Below are positions 45,211 to 54,381 of a stretch of 64,000 nucleotides of DNA, one piece after another. The first letter of the stretch is position 1, and each line of letters starts with the position of its first letter. The translations under genes and the position numbers were made by a program. The notes below the pieces were generated by a model. The model did not search any database. It saw only the letters and a program-made list of their open reading frames with translations, and was not told the origin of the DNA. Source of the stretch: Oceanispirochaeta crateris (GTDB taxonomy: Bacteria > Spirochaetota > Spirochaetia > DSM-2461); contig NZ_CP036150.1 in the NCBI RefSeq assembly GCF_008329965.1, positions 310,001 to 374,000 on the forward strand, given 5' to 3'.

Positions 45211-46644
45211 ATGAATCAGCCGAATATTCTATTTATTTTAACGGATCAGCATAATGCTTCGATCAGTGGGTTCGAAGGGAACCGCATCATTGATACTCCC
45301 TCCCTGGATGGCCTGGCCTCCCAGGGAATGCAGTTTGGAAAGGCATATTGTCAGTCACCTCTCTGCGTTCCCAGCCGCAGCTCTCTGCTTACAGGGCGTT
45401 ATTGCCGGAATATTAATGTCTATGATAATCAGGACATACTGGATACGGCTTATGACACCATCCCGGGTACCTTTGCTGCGGCGGGATATTCTACGGCTCT
45501 GGTGGGTAAGGCTCATTTCAATGGAGAGCAGTATCATGGATATCAATATCGCCCTTATGGAGATATTTTTGGTCAGGGGCATCAACCGGATCCCCGGCGT
45601 GTACCAGAAAAAGGAGATGCCGGTCTGGGAGATATTCTATACCAGGCCGGCCCCTCCCAGATTCCTCTCCCTCTGACACAAACTGAAATTTGCACTCATG
45701 AATCTGTAAAATGGCTTCAATCACATGTATCACTACACCCGGATCAGCCTTTTTTTCTCAGTGTTCACTATGATAAACCCCATTTTCCTATCAACCCGCC
45801 ACCTTCTCTTTATGAGAAGTATCGCGATCTAGTTCAATTGCCTCCGCACTGGCGCCATGGCCTTCATGGCGATTCACATTTAAAGAAGCTCTCTCCCTTT
45901 GTCCGAGAAAATTTTATCTGTGAGGGGTCCTATCAAGTGCCAGAGGAGACTCACCTCAATTGTTTGGCTGCCTATTACGGCTGTATTGAATGGGTGGATA
46001 CCAATATTGGCCGGCTTTTAGAATCGCTCGACTATTTAGGGCTGTCGGACAATACAATTGTTGTCTACAGTTCCGACCATGGGGACATGGCGTCCTATCA
46101 TGGAAGCTGGCAGAAGATGGTCTTTTATGATCACTCCTCCAGGGTTCCCCTTATTATGAAATATCCTGGAATCATACCAGAGGCAGAAGTCTGTCTTGAT
46201 CCTGTTGGTTTGATTGACCTCTTTCCGACGTTCTGTGGTATGGCCAATCTGACGATTCCCGAAGGCTTAGACGGTATTAATCTTGCTCCCCACTTCTCGG
46301 GAGAACTCATTGGGAGAGATCGAATCTATGGTGAGTCAGTTTTGATTCATAAGCCTCAATTTGCCGGTGCCATGGTCAGAACCAATGACTGGAAGTGTTG
46401 TTACTATCTGGATGGTTCGGTGGAATTGTATGATATGGAAAACGATCCGGAAGAAGAAAACAATTTAGCAATTGAAGAGAGCAGCACAGCGGAAGAACTC
46501 GTGGAGGACATAAAACAATTCTGGAATCCCGAAGAACAAATATTCCGATATAACAAGAATCCTAAGTCTCCCCGGGAGAAACACTTTTATCCCTATTCTA
46601 ATCAGTATTTTGCAAATGGAGGTTGGTTTGATGCCCGTCCCTAA
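45211..46644 (+). CDS. Formylglycine-dependent sulfatase, first
   Basis: The protein has 477 residues of the S1 sulfatase family. It begins NILFILTDQHN (metal-binding Asp), with the modification motif CVPSRSSLLTGR, whose Cys is converted to formylglycine, and YSSDHGDM (second metal site). It has no signal peptide, so it should cleave sulfate esters in the cytoplasm. The start at 45211 has AAGGGG eight bases upstream; an in-frame frame from 45181 overlaps the permease end. It follows the ABC permease by 13 bases and overlaps the second sulfatase gene by 14 bases. The maturase (anSME or FGE) is not in this window. Confidence 0.92.
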   Translation: MNQPNILFILTDQHNASISGFEGNRIIDTPSLDGLASQGMQFGKAYCQSPLCVPSRSSLLTGRYCRNINVYDNQDILDTAYDTIPGTFAAAGYSTALVGKAHFNGEQYHGYQYRPYGDIFGQGHQPDPRRVPEKGDAGLGDILYQAGPSQIPLPLTQTEICTHESVKWLQSHVSLHPDQPFFLSVHYDKPHFPINPPPSLYEKYRDLVQLPPHWRHGLHGDSHLKKLSPFVRENFICEGSYQVPEETHLNCLAAYYGCIEWVDTNIGRLLESLDYLGLSDNTIVVYSSDHGDMASYHGSWQKMVFYDHSSRVPLIMKYPGIIPEAEVCLDPVGLIDLFPTFCGMANLTIPEGLDGINLAPHFSGELIGRDRIYGESVLIHKPQFAGAMVRTNDWKCCYYLDGSVELYDMENDPEEENNLAIEESSTAEELVEDIKQFWNPEEQIFRYNKNPKSPREKHFYPYSNQYFANGGWFDARP

Positions 46645-48169
46645 TGAAAAACCAAATATACTGCTTATAATGGCCGATCAGCTAACGCCTTTTATGACAG
46701 GCTGCTATGGAAACTCTGAAGTTCTCACTCCCAACCTGGATCGGCTGACTGCCAAAGGTGTTCGATTTGATGCGGCCTACACTCCCTGTCCTTTATGCTC
46801 TCCAGCCAGAGCCAGTATGATGACCGGGCGTTATGCTTCGGATATAGGCTGTTATGATAACGGCAGTGTTTTTTCAAGTGAAGAGCCCACATTTGCTCAT
46901 TGTCTCTCGGCGTCCGGCTATGACACGGTATTGTCTGGGAAAATGCACTTTATCGGTTCCGATCAGCTCCATGGTTTTGGAAAGCGGCTTACAACAGATA
47001 TCTATCCTGCAGAATACCAATTGATGCCCCGGTTTGTAGATGAATCACGGCACATCACCCAAAGTGATGCCTGGGGAAATGCTGCCAATTACAATGCCCA
47101 GACCGCCGGAGCACGCCCCTGGAGCGTCGGTATAAACTACGATGAAGAGACTCATTTCAGAGCCAGGGAATATCTTTATGGACAAGCAGGAATGAACTGG
47201 AATGATCAGGCAGTGAAAGATCCTTTCTTCTTGTGTGTTTCCTACCATCATCCACACGATCCTTTTCATCCCTCCAGTGAAGACTGGGAACTCTACGAGG
47301 GAAAAAATATCACCCTTCCGGAAATTACCAGGGAAATGGAAGAGAACTACTCCACTCTGGACAAGTGGCTGAATAACGGTTTTCACCGTAGTGATGTCTT
47401 CCCTATTAAAGGTCAGAAAAACCTGTATGCCCTTCGGAGGGCTTACAGCGCTTTGGTAAGCTACATAGACCGGAAGGTAGGAGAACTCCTGGCAGATCTG
47501 GAGGCTACAGGACTGGACAAAAATACGGTTGTTCTATTTACAAGTGATCATGGGGACATGCTGGGTGAAAAGGGTATGGTGCAAAAACGATGTTTCTATG
47601 AATGGTCTTCACGTATTCCATTGATACTGAAGCGTCCGGATGAACCCGTACCGGGAAGTACTGTTTCTACGCCTGTTTCGCTCCTCGATTTAGGACCTAC
47701 CATCCTGGACTTGGCTGGAGTTGCCATTGATGAGGGATATTGTCCTGACGGGCATAGTATCCTCCCGGTGATCCAGGATGAAGAAACCTATTTAGAACGG
47801 GAGGTCATCAGTGAATCCCATGGAGAAGGGGTTATGTGTCCTACATTTATGATCAGGAGAGGGGATTATAAACTGACCTATATTCATAATCACGAAAGGC
47901 AGCTCTTCCATTTACCCTCAGACCCCAGTGAATTACATAACCTTGCCGGGTCTGTAGAGTACTCCGAAATAGAGTCTTCTTTGTTGTCTCGGCTCATGGA
48001 GAGGTTTGATTCTGACAAGATAGAAAAAGACTTTTTTGAGAGTCTTAAAAAGAGACGACTCATTCAAAAAGCCCTCGGTATAAATAAAACACATTGGGAC
48101 TTTCAGCCAACTTTTAATGCGTCCAAGCGCTATCATCGAGTCAATACGGCTGTATCTGATGAGTCTTGA
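46631..48169 (+). CDS. Formylglycine-dependent sulfatase, second
   Basis: The protein has 512 residues of the S1 family, with NILLIMADQLTPFMTG at the start, the modification motif CSPARASMMTGRY and FTSDHGDMLGEKGM. The C-S-P-A-R form and the following segments resemble choline-sulfatase-like members, but the substrate is likely a sulfated sugar given the operon. It has no signal peptide. GGAGG lies eight bases before the ATG at 46631, inside the end of the first sulfatase gene, so translation is coupled. It is the last gene of operon B. Confidence 0.92.
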   Translation: MPVPNEKPNILLIMADQLTPFMTGCYGNSEVLTPNLDRLTAKGVRFDAAYTPCPLCSPARASMMTGRYASDIGCYDNGSVFSSEEPTFAHCLSASGYDTVLSGKMHFIGSDQLHGFGKRLTTDIYPAEYQLMPRFVDESRHITQSDAWGNAANYNAQTAGARPWSVGINYDEETHFRAREYLYGQAGMNWNDQAVKDPFFLCVSYHHPHDPFHPSSEDWELYEGKNITLPEITREMEENYSTLDKWLNNGFHRSDVFPIKGQKNLYALRRAYSALVSYIDRKVGELLADLEATGLDKNTVVLFTSDHGDMLGEKGMVQKRCFYEWSSRIPLILKRPDEPVPGSTVSTPVSLLDLGPTILDLAGVAIDEGYCPDGHSILPVIQDEETYLEREVISESHGEGVMCPTFMIRRGDYKLTYIHNHERQLFHLPSDPSELHNLAGSVEYSEIESSLLSRLMERFDSDKIEKDFFESLKKRRLIQKALGINKTHWDFQPTFNASKRYHRVNTAVSDES

Positions 48170-48206
48170 AATTAAGGCCGACTGAGCCATGCCTGAAGGG
48201 TAGACA

Positions 48207-49865
48207 TTATGAACTGCAGACTCTGTTCCGGCCTAGATTTTTCGCTCTGTAAAGAGCCTGATCAGCTCTTTCTGTGAGGGTCAGGATATCGTCTATATCT
48301 ATATAAACGGCGATCCCCAGGCTTATGGTCAAATGTTCTATTTCATCACTGCAGCTTATGGGGAATTCTGTCTCCTCCATTTTTTTTCTGATTCTTTCGG
48401 CGGTCTCCATGGCTTTTTGTTTATTCGTTCCCGGCAGAATCAGGGCAAATTCCTCGCCTCCATAGCGACAGGCAAAGTCCTGATCCCGTATTCCCTGGCT
48501 GAGGAGAGGTCCCATCGCCATTAACACCTTGTCTCCTTCAAGATGTCCCCATGTATCATTGAACCTCTTAAAAAGATCTACATCTATCATTATCAAAGCC
48601 AGGGGATGGCCGATCTGTCTGGCCCTGGATATCTCTCGTTTCAAGTTTTCATTGAAGGATGCCCTGTTATGAAGCCGGGTGAGGTTGTCTGTAAGACTTA
48701 TCTTTTTGAGTGACCTGGATTTACAGTTCAAGTAGGAGTTTTCCGACTGTAATATCCTCACCTCATCCGCCAGGGCATAACTCAGGAGGAGTGAACTAAG
48801 AGCGGCTCCGGAAGCAAATAGATTAAGAGTTAATGAGTTTCTGGGGATTAATCCCCCCGCCAGGGCATAGATTACTGTTCCAACTAGAAAGAGAAGCCAT
48901 CCTGAGAGAAACCAGAAGGAGGATTGAAATCCTTTTTTAAGGCACAAAATACTGATGTAGATTGCAAAAGGCGGAAGTATGTAACTGAGAGCTGTATCCA
49001 GGAGATGCCCGGCATTTGTGAACCCGAGTATTCCCAGAAAACAGAGTATGACCGCCATGATTTTCGTGGTGATAATAATGTTATGAAGTTTAGGGGTCAT
49101 GATCCTGGTCTTTAGGAAACTACCCATGAATGATGCAAAATTGAACCAAATGAGGCTCACCACAGGAAGAGATACCCGGTTTTGATAGACTCCTGGAATA
49201 GTGACAAATAATTCTATATGCCCGTAGGTGATCATGCACCATAAGATCGTCCCCAATCCAAAGAGCAAAAAATACAGATAAGATGACTTTTTGAGAATAA
49301 CAAAGAGAATCATGTTGTAGATAACGATGCTTAATAGTATGCCGTAAATGATTCCAAAGAAGATGTAATCCTTCAAAATATAGGTCATAAAGGGTTTGAC
49401 ATCCCAAAACCGGAGTTCAAAATTAAATGCCAATGGGGTTTGAAGGCGAATATAGGCCGGTTTGTTAAAACTGATATTTTCCGGGATCAGTGTGCTTTGC
49501 GTCCTAAAACTCAATTTTTCGGACTTGTTTATATGGGAGATCGTGCCATCATTCAATGGAAAATAAAAATCTGTGAGGGCAAAGGCAGGTTTATTGATCT
49601 CCAATACCCTGCCGGTAGTGTCTTGAGGGATGTCGAGACGGATCCAGAGGTCTTCTGAAAAATATCCCAGGCTATATTGATTTTCCTGCATCTCTTGGAA
49701 CATTCCATTTCGTTTCACTAACTCTTCCAGGTTCAGTCCTGCTTCGGTTTTCAGGTAGGAGGAGCCATAAGAAGAATTTGTATAGTCTGTTTCAATTAAT
49801 AAAGCCAGTATGAGACAAAGAGAAACATACAGAAGTAGAACCAAAATGATAGATCTCAATTTCAT
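48207..49865 (-). CDS. 7TMR-DISM receptor with GGDEF diguanylate cyclase domain
   Basis: The protein has 552 residues. An N-terminal signal or anchor helix is followed by a 7TMR-DISMED2-type periplasmic domain (SEDLWIRLDIPQD onward), seven membrane helices (about 175-375) and a GGDEF domain. The cyclase motif is YGGEEF, with an inhibition site RDQD exactly five residues before it, so it is predicted to be active and product-inhibited. Unlike the two other 7TMR-DISM proteins in the window, it has no lipobox and a different periplasmic domain, so it should sense another ligand. It converges on the second sulfatase gene with a 37-base gap. Confidence 0.88.
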   Translation of the reverse strand: MKLRSIILVLLLYVSLCLILALLIETDYTNSSYGSSYLKTEAGLNLEELVKRNGMFQEMQENQYSLGYFSEDLWIRLDIPQDTTGRVLEINKPAFALTDFYFPLNDGTISHINKSEKLSFRTQSTLIPENISFNKPAYIRLQTPLAFNFELRFWDVKPFMTYILKDYIFFGIIYGILLSIVIYNMILFVILKKSSYLYFLLFGLGTILWCMITYGHIELFVTIPGVYQNRVSLPVVSLIWFNFASFMGSFLKTRIMTPKLHNIIITTKIMAVILCFLGILGFTNAGHLLDTALSYILPPFAIYISILCLKKGFQSSFWFLSGWLLFLVGTVIYALAGGLIPRNSLTLNLFASGAALSSLLLSYALADEVRILQSENSYLNCKSRSLKKISLTDNLTRLHNRASFNENLKREISRARQIGHPLALIMIDVDLFKRFNDTWGHLEGDKVLMAMGPLLSQGIRDQDFACRYGGEEFALILPGTNKQKAMETAERIRKKMEETEFPISCSDEIEHLTISLGIAVYIDIDDILTLTERADQALYRAKNLGRNRVCSS

Positions 49866-50062
49866 ATGAAAGCATTATATAGGAAGGTTGTGATATGGGG
49901 TGTTAAAAATTAATAAAAAATGAATGAAAACCTATTTTCATGAGTCTTTTTATCCTCAATACCCATTGAATATCAATAGGGCATACATTGAGTCCGGGAG
50001 GGTATGGTATTTGGCCTAAAATGCCTTGAGCAAGAAAGTGATTATAATCATAATTGGTCAAT

Positions 50063-51238
50063 ATGACTGAACAGCATAAAACTAATCCGCTTTTGATGGT
50101 CAGCTTGCTGATCCTATCGGTATTTTTCTCCATGGCTTCCCGTACTGTCTTTTCTCCTCTCATGCCCACACTTCAGAAAGAAATGGGACTCAGTTTATCT
50201 GCGGCAGGGACACTGTTTCTATTGATAAATATTAGTTATGGAATTGCCATGCTGTTATCGGGATTTTTATCCTCACGGATCGGTCACGGACAAACTGTCA
50301 CATCATCATTAGGGATCATCTCCCTGGGATTGATCTTGGCAGCGAGCTCTCAGGGAATCCTGTTATTGGCATCAGCTCTGATTCTTATTGGAGTTGGTGC
50401 CGGCATTTATCCCCCATCCGGGCTGATGATGATCAATTCGAATATTGATATTCAATACCGTAGTACGGCTCTTTCTTTTCACGAAATAGGTCCCAATGCT
50501 GCATTGCTTCTGGTACCGTTGATTGTCATCCTCCTGGAGCCATGGTTTGGCTGGCGGGGTGTTCTTCTATGCCTTGCCTTCATCAGCATTCTTGCCGCTG
50601 TGATTTTTCAGAGGTGGGGTGCACCATCCGGGGGGTATGGAACGGCTCCTGATTTTAAAATTTTCGGTTCTTTGCTGCGACAAAAACATGCAATTCTTGG
50701 AATGGCGGTCCTTAGTGCCGCCCTTGCCGGCCTCCAGGGGGTTTATGTCATTCTCCCGGCCTACCTCGTGGCGGAACATCATATTTCATCCCCCGTCGTT
50801 AATATGGTTCTTTCCGGCTCCAGACTGGCGGGTATTCTGCTTTTAATGCGGGCAGGTGTGATCATCAATCACTTCGGCCGCAGGCGGACCATCAGCGGAG
50901 TGCTTCTCTTTTCTGCCTGTTTTACGGCACTTCTCGGAATTGTTCAGGGACCCATGATTCTGGTTGTCGTCATCATTCAGCCTGCTATTCTGGCCGTCCT
51001 TTTTCCGGCTCTACTCTCATCTATTGGGGATATTGGGGATCATCGCTATCAGAATATAACCTATTCCCTGATCCTTGCTGTAGGCGTTTGTGTCGGTTCC
51101 GGAGTGGCACCAGCCTTATTGGGTATTTTTAGTGATTTAGGTCTAAGCGGTGTTGGGTTTATACTGCTGGCGCTTCTTATTATTCTACCACTGGTATTTT
51201 TAATCCGAATGCCCGATTTTGGGGAAGAGCGGAAATAA
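50063..51238 (+). CDS. MFS transporter
   Basis: The protein has 391 residues and 12 predicted helices. The first half has the features of the family (PLMPTLQKEMGLSLSAAG, then LSGFLSSRIGHG, a degenerate loop 2-3 motif). The segment IGVGAGIYPPSGLMMIN lies in the fourth to fifth helix area. The substrate is unknown. The ATG at 50063 is used; a TTG three codons earlier is open. There is no strong ribosome site. Confidence 0.85.
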   Translation: MTEQHKTNPLLMVSLLILSVFFSMASRTVFSPLMPTLQKEMGLSLSAAGTLFLLINISYGIAMLLSGFLSSRIGHGQTVTSSLGIISLGLILAASSQGILLLASALILIGVGAGIYPPSGLMMINSNIDIQYRSTALSFHEIGPNAALLLVPLIVILLEPWFGWRGVLLCLAFISILAAVIFQRWGAPSGGYGTAPDFKIFGSLLRQKHAILGMAVLSAALAGLQGVYVILPAYLVAEHHISSPVVNMVLSGSRLAGILLLMRAGVIINHFGRRRTISGVLLFSACFTALLGIVQGPMILVVVIIQPAILAVLFPALLSSIGDIGDHRYQNITYSLILAVGVCVGSGVAPALLGIFSDLGLSGVGFILLALLIILPLVFLIRMPDFGEERK

Positions 51239-51348
51239 TCTCTTATCAGTTGAGCATCAGGATCTTTGGCCTGGATGGTGGAATTCTCACTTGAATAAAA
51301 AAGACTGCTATTCTGGTAATCTATCCTTAAAATACTTATATTCATAAT

Positions 51349-52239
51349 ATGTCTTTAAGATTGATTTCAGTTGTGGTGTTCTTCTGTTTCAGTACAGCTT
51401 TGTATTCCCAGAATCAGGCTACCAGGAGTTTTGGACAGCCAAGGTTTACTCCTCAGCAGATTGTAGAGTCTCTTCATAAGGCCTATCCTGAGGCCATTGA
51501 CCGTGTGGGAACCAGAAACGGCGATCAGGCTTTCAGAATCCGGGGACAGTGGTTTTCCTGGGCCGAAGGACGCCTCTTACCATCCCATTTGGCAAATAAA
51601 TTCCAGGATTTCTCCTCCTGGCCATTTTATCCTTATTCCACATTGTACAATCCTCCCTTGTCCGAGTTTTCTCCTGAAGAGAAGAAATCTCTTAATGAAA
51701 GGCTTGATAACAGGGAAAGTTCTCCCATTAGCAGGTCGGGGGATTTTTATAGCCTTTTATACAGAATTACAGACAGGGAATCAGCCTGGAATATGATGAA
51801 AACTACATATTTTCTGGGGTTTAAGGTTCTCATTCACCGAGACCTTCTTGAAGATCTTGCCAGGGTAGAAGAACGTATTCAGAATTCTATGGTTGACAAC
51901 CAGACTCTGAGGGAATATGTGGAATCCATTGAACTGCTCTCGGGGTTTAACTGGAGGGTAATTGCCGGCACGGAGACCTTGAGTAATCATTCTTACGGAA
52001 TCGCCATTGATGTTATCCCCAAAAATTACAATGGCAAACATGCCTACTGGCGTTGGTTTAAGGCGGAATACCCAGAATGGTACAGCCTCCCCTGGGAGTT
52101 GAGGTATATACCTCCTGAATCATTTGTTAAAGCATTTGAACAGGAGGGATTTATCTGGGGTGGAAAATGGTTCTTCTTTGACGGCATCCACTTTGAATAC
52201 CGACCGGAGATCCTCCTGCTCAATGGCATTCATAAATAA
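51349..52239 (+). CDS. M15-family (VanY-like) D-Ala-D-Ala carboxypeptidase-type protein
   Basis: The protein has 296 residues. A signal peptide (SVVVFFCFSTALYSQ) is followed by a long linker and a C-terminal zinc peptidase domain. Zinc marks are SNHSYGIAIDVIP (the SxHxxGxAxD motif) and DGIHFEYRPEI (the HxE pair). It probably trims peptidoglycan peptides in the periplasm. It stands alone between the MFS gene and a DUF493 gene. Confidence 0.82.
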   Translation: MSLRLISVVVFFCFSTALYSQNQATRSFGQPRFTPQQIVESLHKAYPEAIDRVGTRNGDQAFRIRGQWFSWAEGRLLPSHLANKFQDFSSWPFYPYSTLYNPPLSEFSPEEKKSLNERLDNRESSPISRSGDFYSLLYRITDRESAWNMMKTTYFLGFKVLIHRDLLEDLARVEERIQNSMVDNQTLREYVESIELLSGFNWRVIAGTETLSNHSYGIAIDVIPKNYNGKHAYWRWFKAEYPEWYSLPWELRYIPPESFVKAFEQEGFIWGGKWFFFDGIHFEYRPEILLLNGIHK

Positions 52240-52299
52240 TAACTAAGATCCTCTTTAAGGCTCTCGGACCAGGGTAGAAAACCTGCTATAATCTCTGGC

Positions 52300-52542
52300 A
52301 TGAAAAAAAATAAAATTGCCTACCCCTGCACCTGGTCTTTCCGAGCGATAGGTATTAATAAGGAAGACATGATCCGGGATATCAAGATTATCATGGCCTC
52401 ACGGAAGTATGAACTGAAAGATGCCAATAAGAAGGGGAAATACCTCTCTCTCAACCTTAGCCTTTGGGTTCACTCAGAAATAGAGCGAAATGGAATCTTT
52501 AATACCATTAAGAGCTGCGATAGTGTAACCGTGGTTTTGTAA
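52300..52542 (+). CDS. DUF493 (YbeD-like) small protein
   Basis: The protein has 80 residues. The N-terminal YPCTWSFRAIG and the middle KGKYLSLNLSLWVHSE match DUF493/YbeD-like proteins, small ferredoxin-like-fold cytoplasmic proteins suggested to have an allosteric regulatory role. The size is normal for the family. The ribosome site is weak. Confidence 0.78.
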   Translation: MKKNKIAYPCTWSFRAIGINKEDMIRDIKIIMASRKYELKDANKKGKYLSLNLSLWVHSEIERNGIFNTIKSCDSVTVVL

Positions 52543-52579
52543 TTAGAATTGTTAAAACGTTTGGAATGCAGAGGTTATG

Positions 52580-52975
52580 ATGAAATTAGAGGGATTTGGA
52601 ATCTTTGTTAAAGACATGGCTGTCATGATTCGCTTTTATCGAGATGTTTTAGGCTTTGATATAAAAGAGGAAGAAAATACTAAGAATGTATACCTGGAAA
52701 AAGACGGAACACTGTTCTTACTCTATGGAAGAAGCGATTTTGAGAAAATGGCCGATCAAAAATTTGATTATGTAAAGAAATTAAATGGGCATAGTGAAAT
52801 TGCCTTAGGAGTTGAGAATTATTCCGCTGTTGATAGAACGTATCATGATCTAGTTGAGAAGGGTGCTAGGTCTGTTATGAAACCAACAACAGAACCCTGG
52901 GGACAGCGAACTTGTTATATTGCTGACCCAGAGGGAAACCTAATTGAGATTGGATCATTTCAAAAAGATTCATGA
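52580..52975 (+). CDS. VOC-family (glyoxalase-like) protein
   Basis: The protein has 131 residues and a single VOC domain pair: GFGIFVKDMAVMIRFYRDVL at the start and TCYIADPEGNLIEIGSF at the end. Metal-site residues of the family (such as the final Glu) are present. The function, often metal-dependent isomerase, dioxygenase or drug binding, is not known. The second of two adjacent ATGs is chosen, since AGAGG is five bases before it. Confidence 0.82.
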   Translation: MKLEGFGIFVKDMAVMIRFYRDVLGFDIKEEENTKNVYLEKDGTLFLLYGRSDFEKMADQKFDYVKKLNGHSEIALGVENYSAVDRTYHDLVEKGARSVMKPTTEPWGQRTCYIADPEGNLIEIGSFQKDS

Positions 52976-53197
52976 TGTTTTAGGAGTTTCGGCTATAGGA
53001 TTCCCTTGGGACCTATGACTCTTTGTTCTGGTCTAAACAACTCTAACTGTCTGGAAACGCACTGTTAGCTCAAAAGTGGATGAACAAGCTGCTTTTCAGG
53101 ATGATGAATCGCTGATTTCATAAAAATTTGAGATAACACATTGCACTTCATTTGAAAGAGACGCATTATTGTCGGACATCTAAAAAACGGAGAATTC

Positions 53198-53869
53198 ATG
53201 ATCCTGTTAAAAATTGTTCAAAGGTTTTGTAAATTGATATTCGGACTCTTTCTATATGCTTTAGGAATTGTTCTGACAATAAAGGCAAATATCGGATATG
53301 GGCCCTGGGAAGTCTTTCATGTGGGGCTGGGTAACACGGTGGGGATCTCCATCGGAAATGCGAGTATTCTTGTTGGTCTTGCATTAGTTGTGATTACCCT
53401 GTTGATGGGCGAGAAAGTAGGATTCGGAACCATTCTCAATATGATTCTTATTGGTGTGTTTCTTGATTTGATCCTGATGAGCAATCTTATTGGAATTGTT
53501 GATCATTTTTATTGGGGTATCCTCGTATTGGTCCTAGGCCTTTACACAATTTCATTGGGCTCTTTTTTTTATATCGATTCCGGTTTCGGGGCAGGACCCC
53601 GTGATGGTTTGATGGTTGCTCTCAAACGAAAGTTCACATTACCCATCGGTGTTATTCGCAGCATTATTGAACTAACGGCGACAACCATAGGCTGGTTTCT
53701 GGGAGGGATGGTCGGAGTGGGAACTTTGATCTCCGTTGTTATGATAGGTTTCTGCGTTCAAAGCACATTTGGAATATTGAAATTTGATCCAACAAAAGTG
53801 ACTCATTCCACACTGAACGAAAGCTATCAAGAACTGAAACTGGCACTCAGATTGAGGAATAACACTTGA
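53198..53869 (+). CDS. YczE/YyaS/YitT-family membrane protein
   Basis: The protein has 223 residues with five to six helices. The repeated pattern GIVLTIKANIGYGPWEVFHV and SFFYIDSGFGAGPRDGLMVA is characteristic of the YczE/YitT group of integral membrane proteins of unknown function. GGAGA lies five bases before the ATG. There is no neighbour in an obvious operon. Confidence 0.8.
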   Translation: MILLKIVQRFCKLIFGLFLYALGIVLTIKANIGYGPWEVFHVGLGNTVGISIGNASILVGLALVVITLLMGEKVGFGTILNMILIGVFLDLILMSNLIGIVDHFYWGILVLVLGLYTISLGSFFYIDSGFGAGPRDGLMVALKRKFTLPIGVIRSIIELTATTIGWFLGGMVGVGTLISVVMIGFCVQSTFGILKFDPTKVTHSTLNESYQELKLALRLRNNT

Positions 53870-54155
53870 TATTGCTGCATTTGAAGTTGTTAGATTGTCT
53901 TTTGACAAGCTGAACTGGTCCGGAAACCAACAGTGAGACTCTAACACTTAAAAAATGATAGGGTTCCTTCTGGTTCTATCTATTTATTTTGAAGGCATTC
54001 TGTGACTGGTACAGGATAAGGCGGTGTGGGAATCTTTTCGGTTGAATCCAGACGCCCTAATCAATGAAATCCTTCTGAATTTTGCCTATTCCTTCGTTTT
54101 TAGTTTTATCGATTCTCTTAAAATTTTATAGAGAATTTATGGTGATGAAATAATT
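53870..54155. other. Intergenic region after YczE-type gene
   Basis: I see no gene. An imperfect inverted repeat GTTAGA...TCTAAC spans 53891-53946. The remaining DNA is plain A+T-rich sequence leading to the promoter at 54156. Confidence 0.3.
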
Positions 54156-54184
54156 TTGACAAATTAGTAATAAAAACGTACCAT
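54156..54184 (+). promoter_or_regulatory. Sigma-70-type promoter of AGCS symporter gene
   Basis: A perfect TTGACA (54156-54161), a 17-base spacer and TACCAT (54179-54184). The start codon is about 190 bases downstream, leaving a long 5' leader. Confidence 0.55.
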
Positions 54185-54313
54185 TTTCATATATTATATT
54201 TCTGATTAGAAAAATTTATCATATTTTGAAAATTATACAAAAAAAATTATTATTTCATCAATTTCAATTCAAAGAACCAGAAATCAGATCTATATGCTCC
54301 AGAAAACCCCCTT

Positions 54314-54336
54314 GCAAAAGCTCTACTTTTGCTTTT
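54314..54336 (+). terminator. Small hairpin with T-run in leader of AGCS gene
   Basis: GCAAAAG (54314-54320) pairs with CTTTTGC (54326-54332) around a five-base loop and is followed by TTTTATCT. It lies 46 bases before the start codon, so it could act as a leader attenuator. The stem is short and no riboswitch consensus precedes it. Confidence 0.4.
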
Positions 54337-54381
54337 ATCTAAGAAGAAATTTAATTAATCAACTCAAAAAAGGAGCATTTT

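Noticed and set aside
53028-53950. Two similar intergenic stretches on either side of the YczE-type gene (ACTG-TC-GGAAAC motif, GTTAG/CTAAC ends) resembling attC sites
   Set aside because: The end motifs do not fit RYYYAAC and GTTRRRY in the correct order, the similarity is short, and there is no integrase or cassette-like gene set.
54200-54381. Glycine riboswitch upstream of the AGCS symporter
   Set aside because: The conserved purine-rich core segments of the glycine aptamer are not present on the plus strand of the leader; only a small hairpin is seen.
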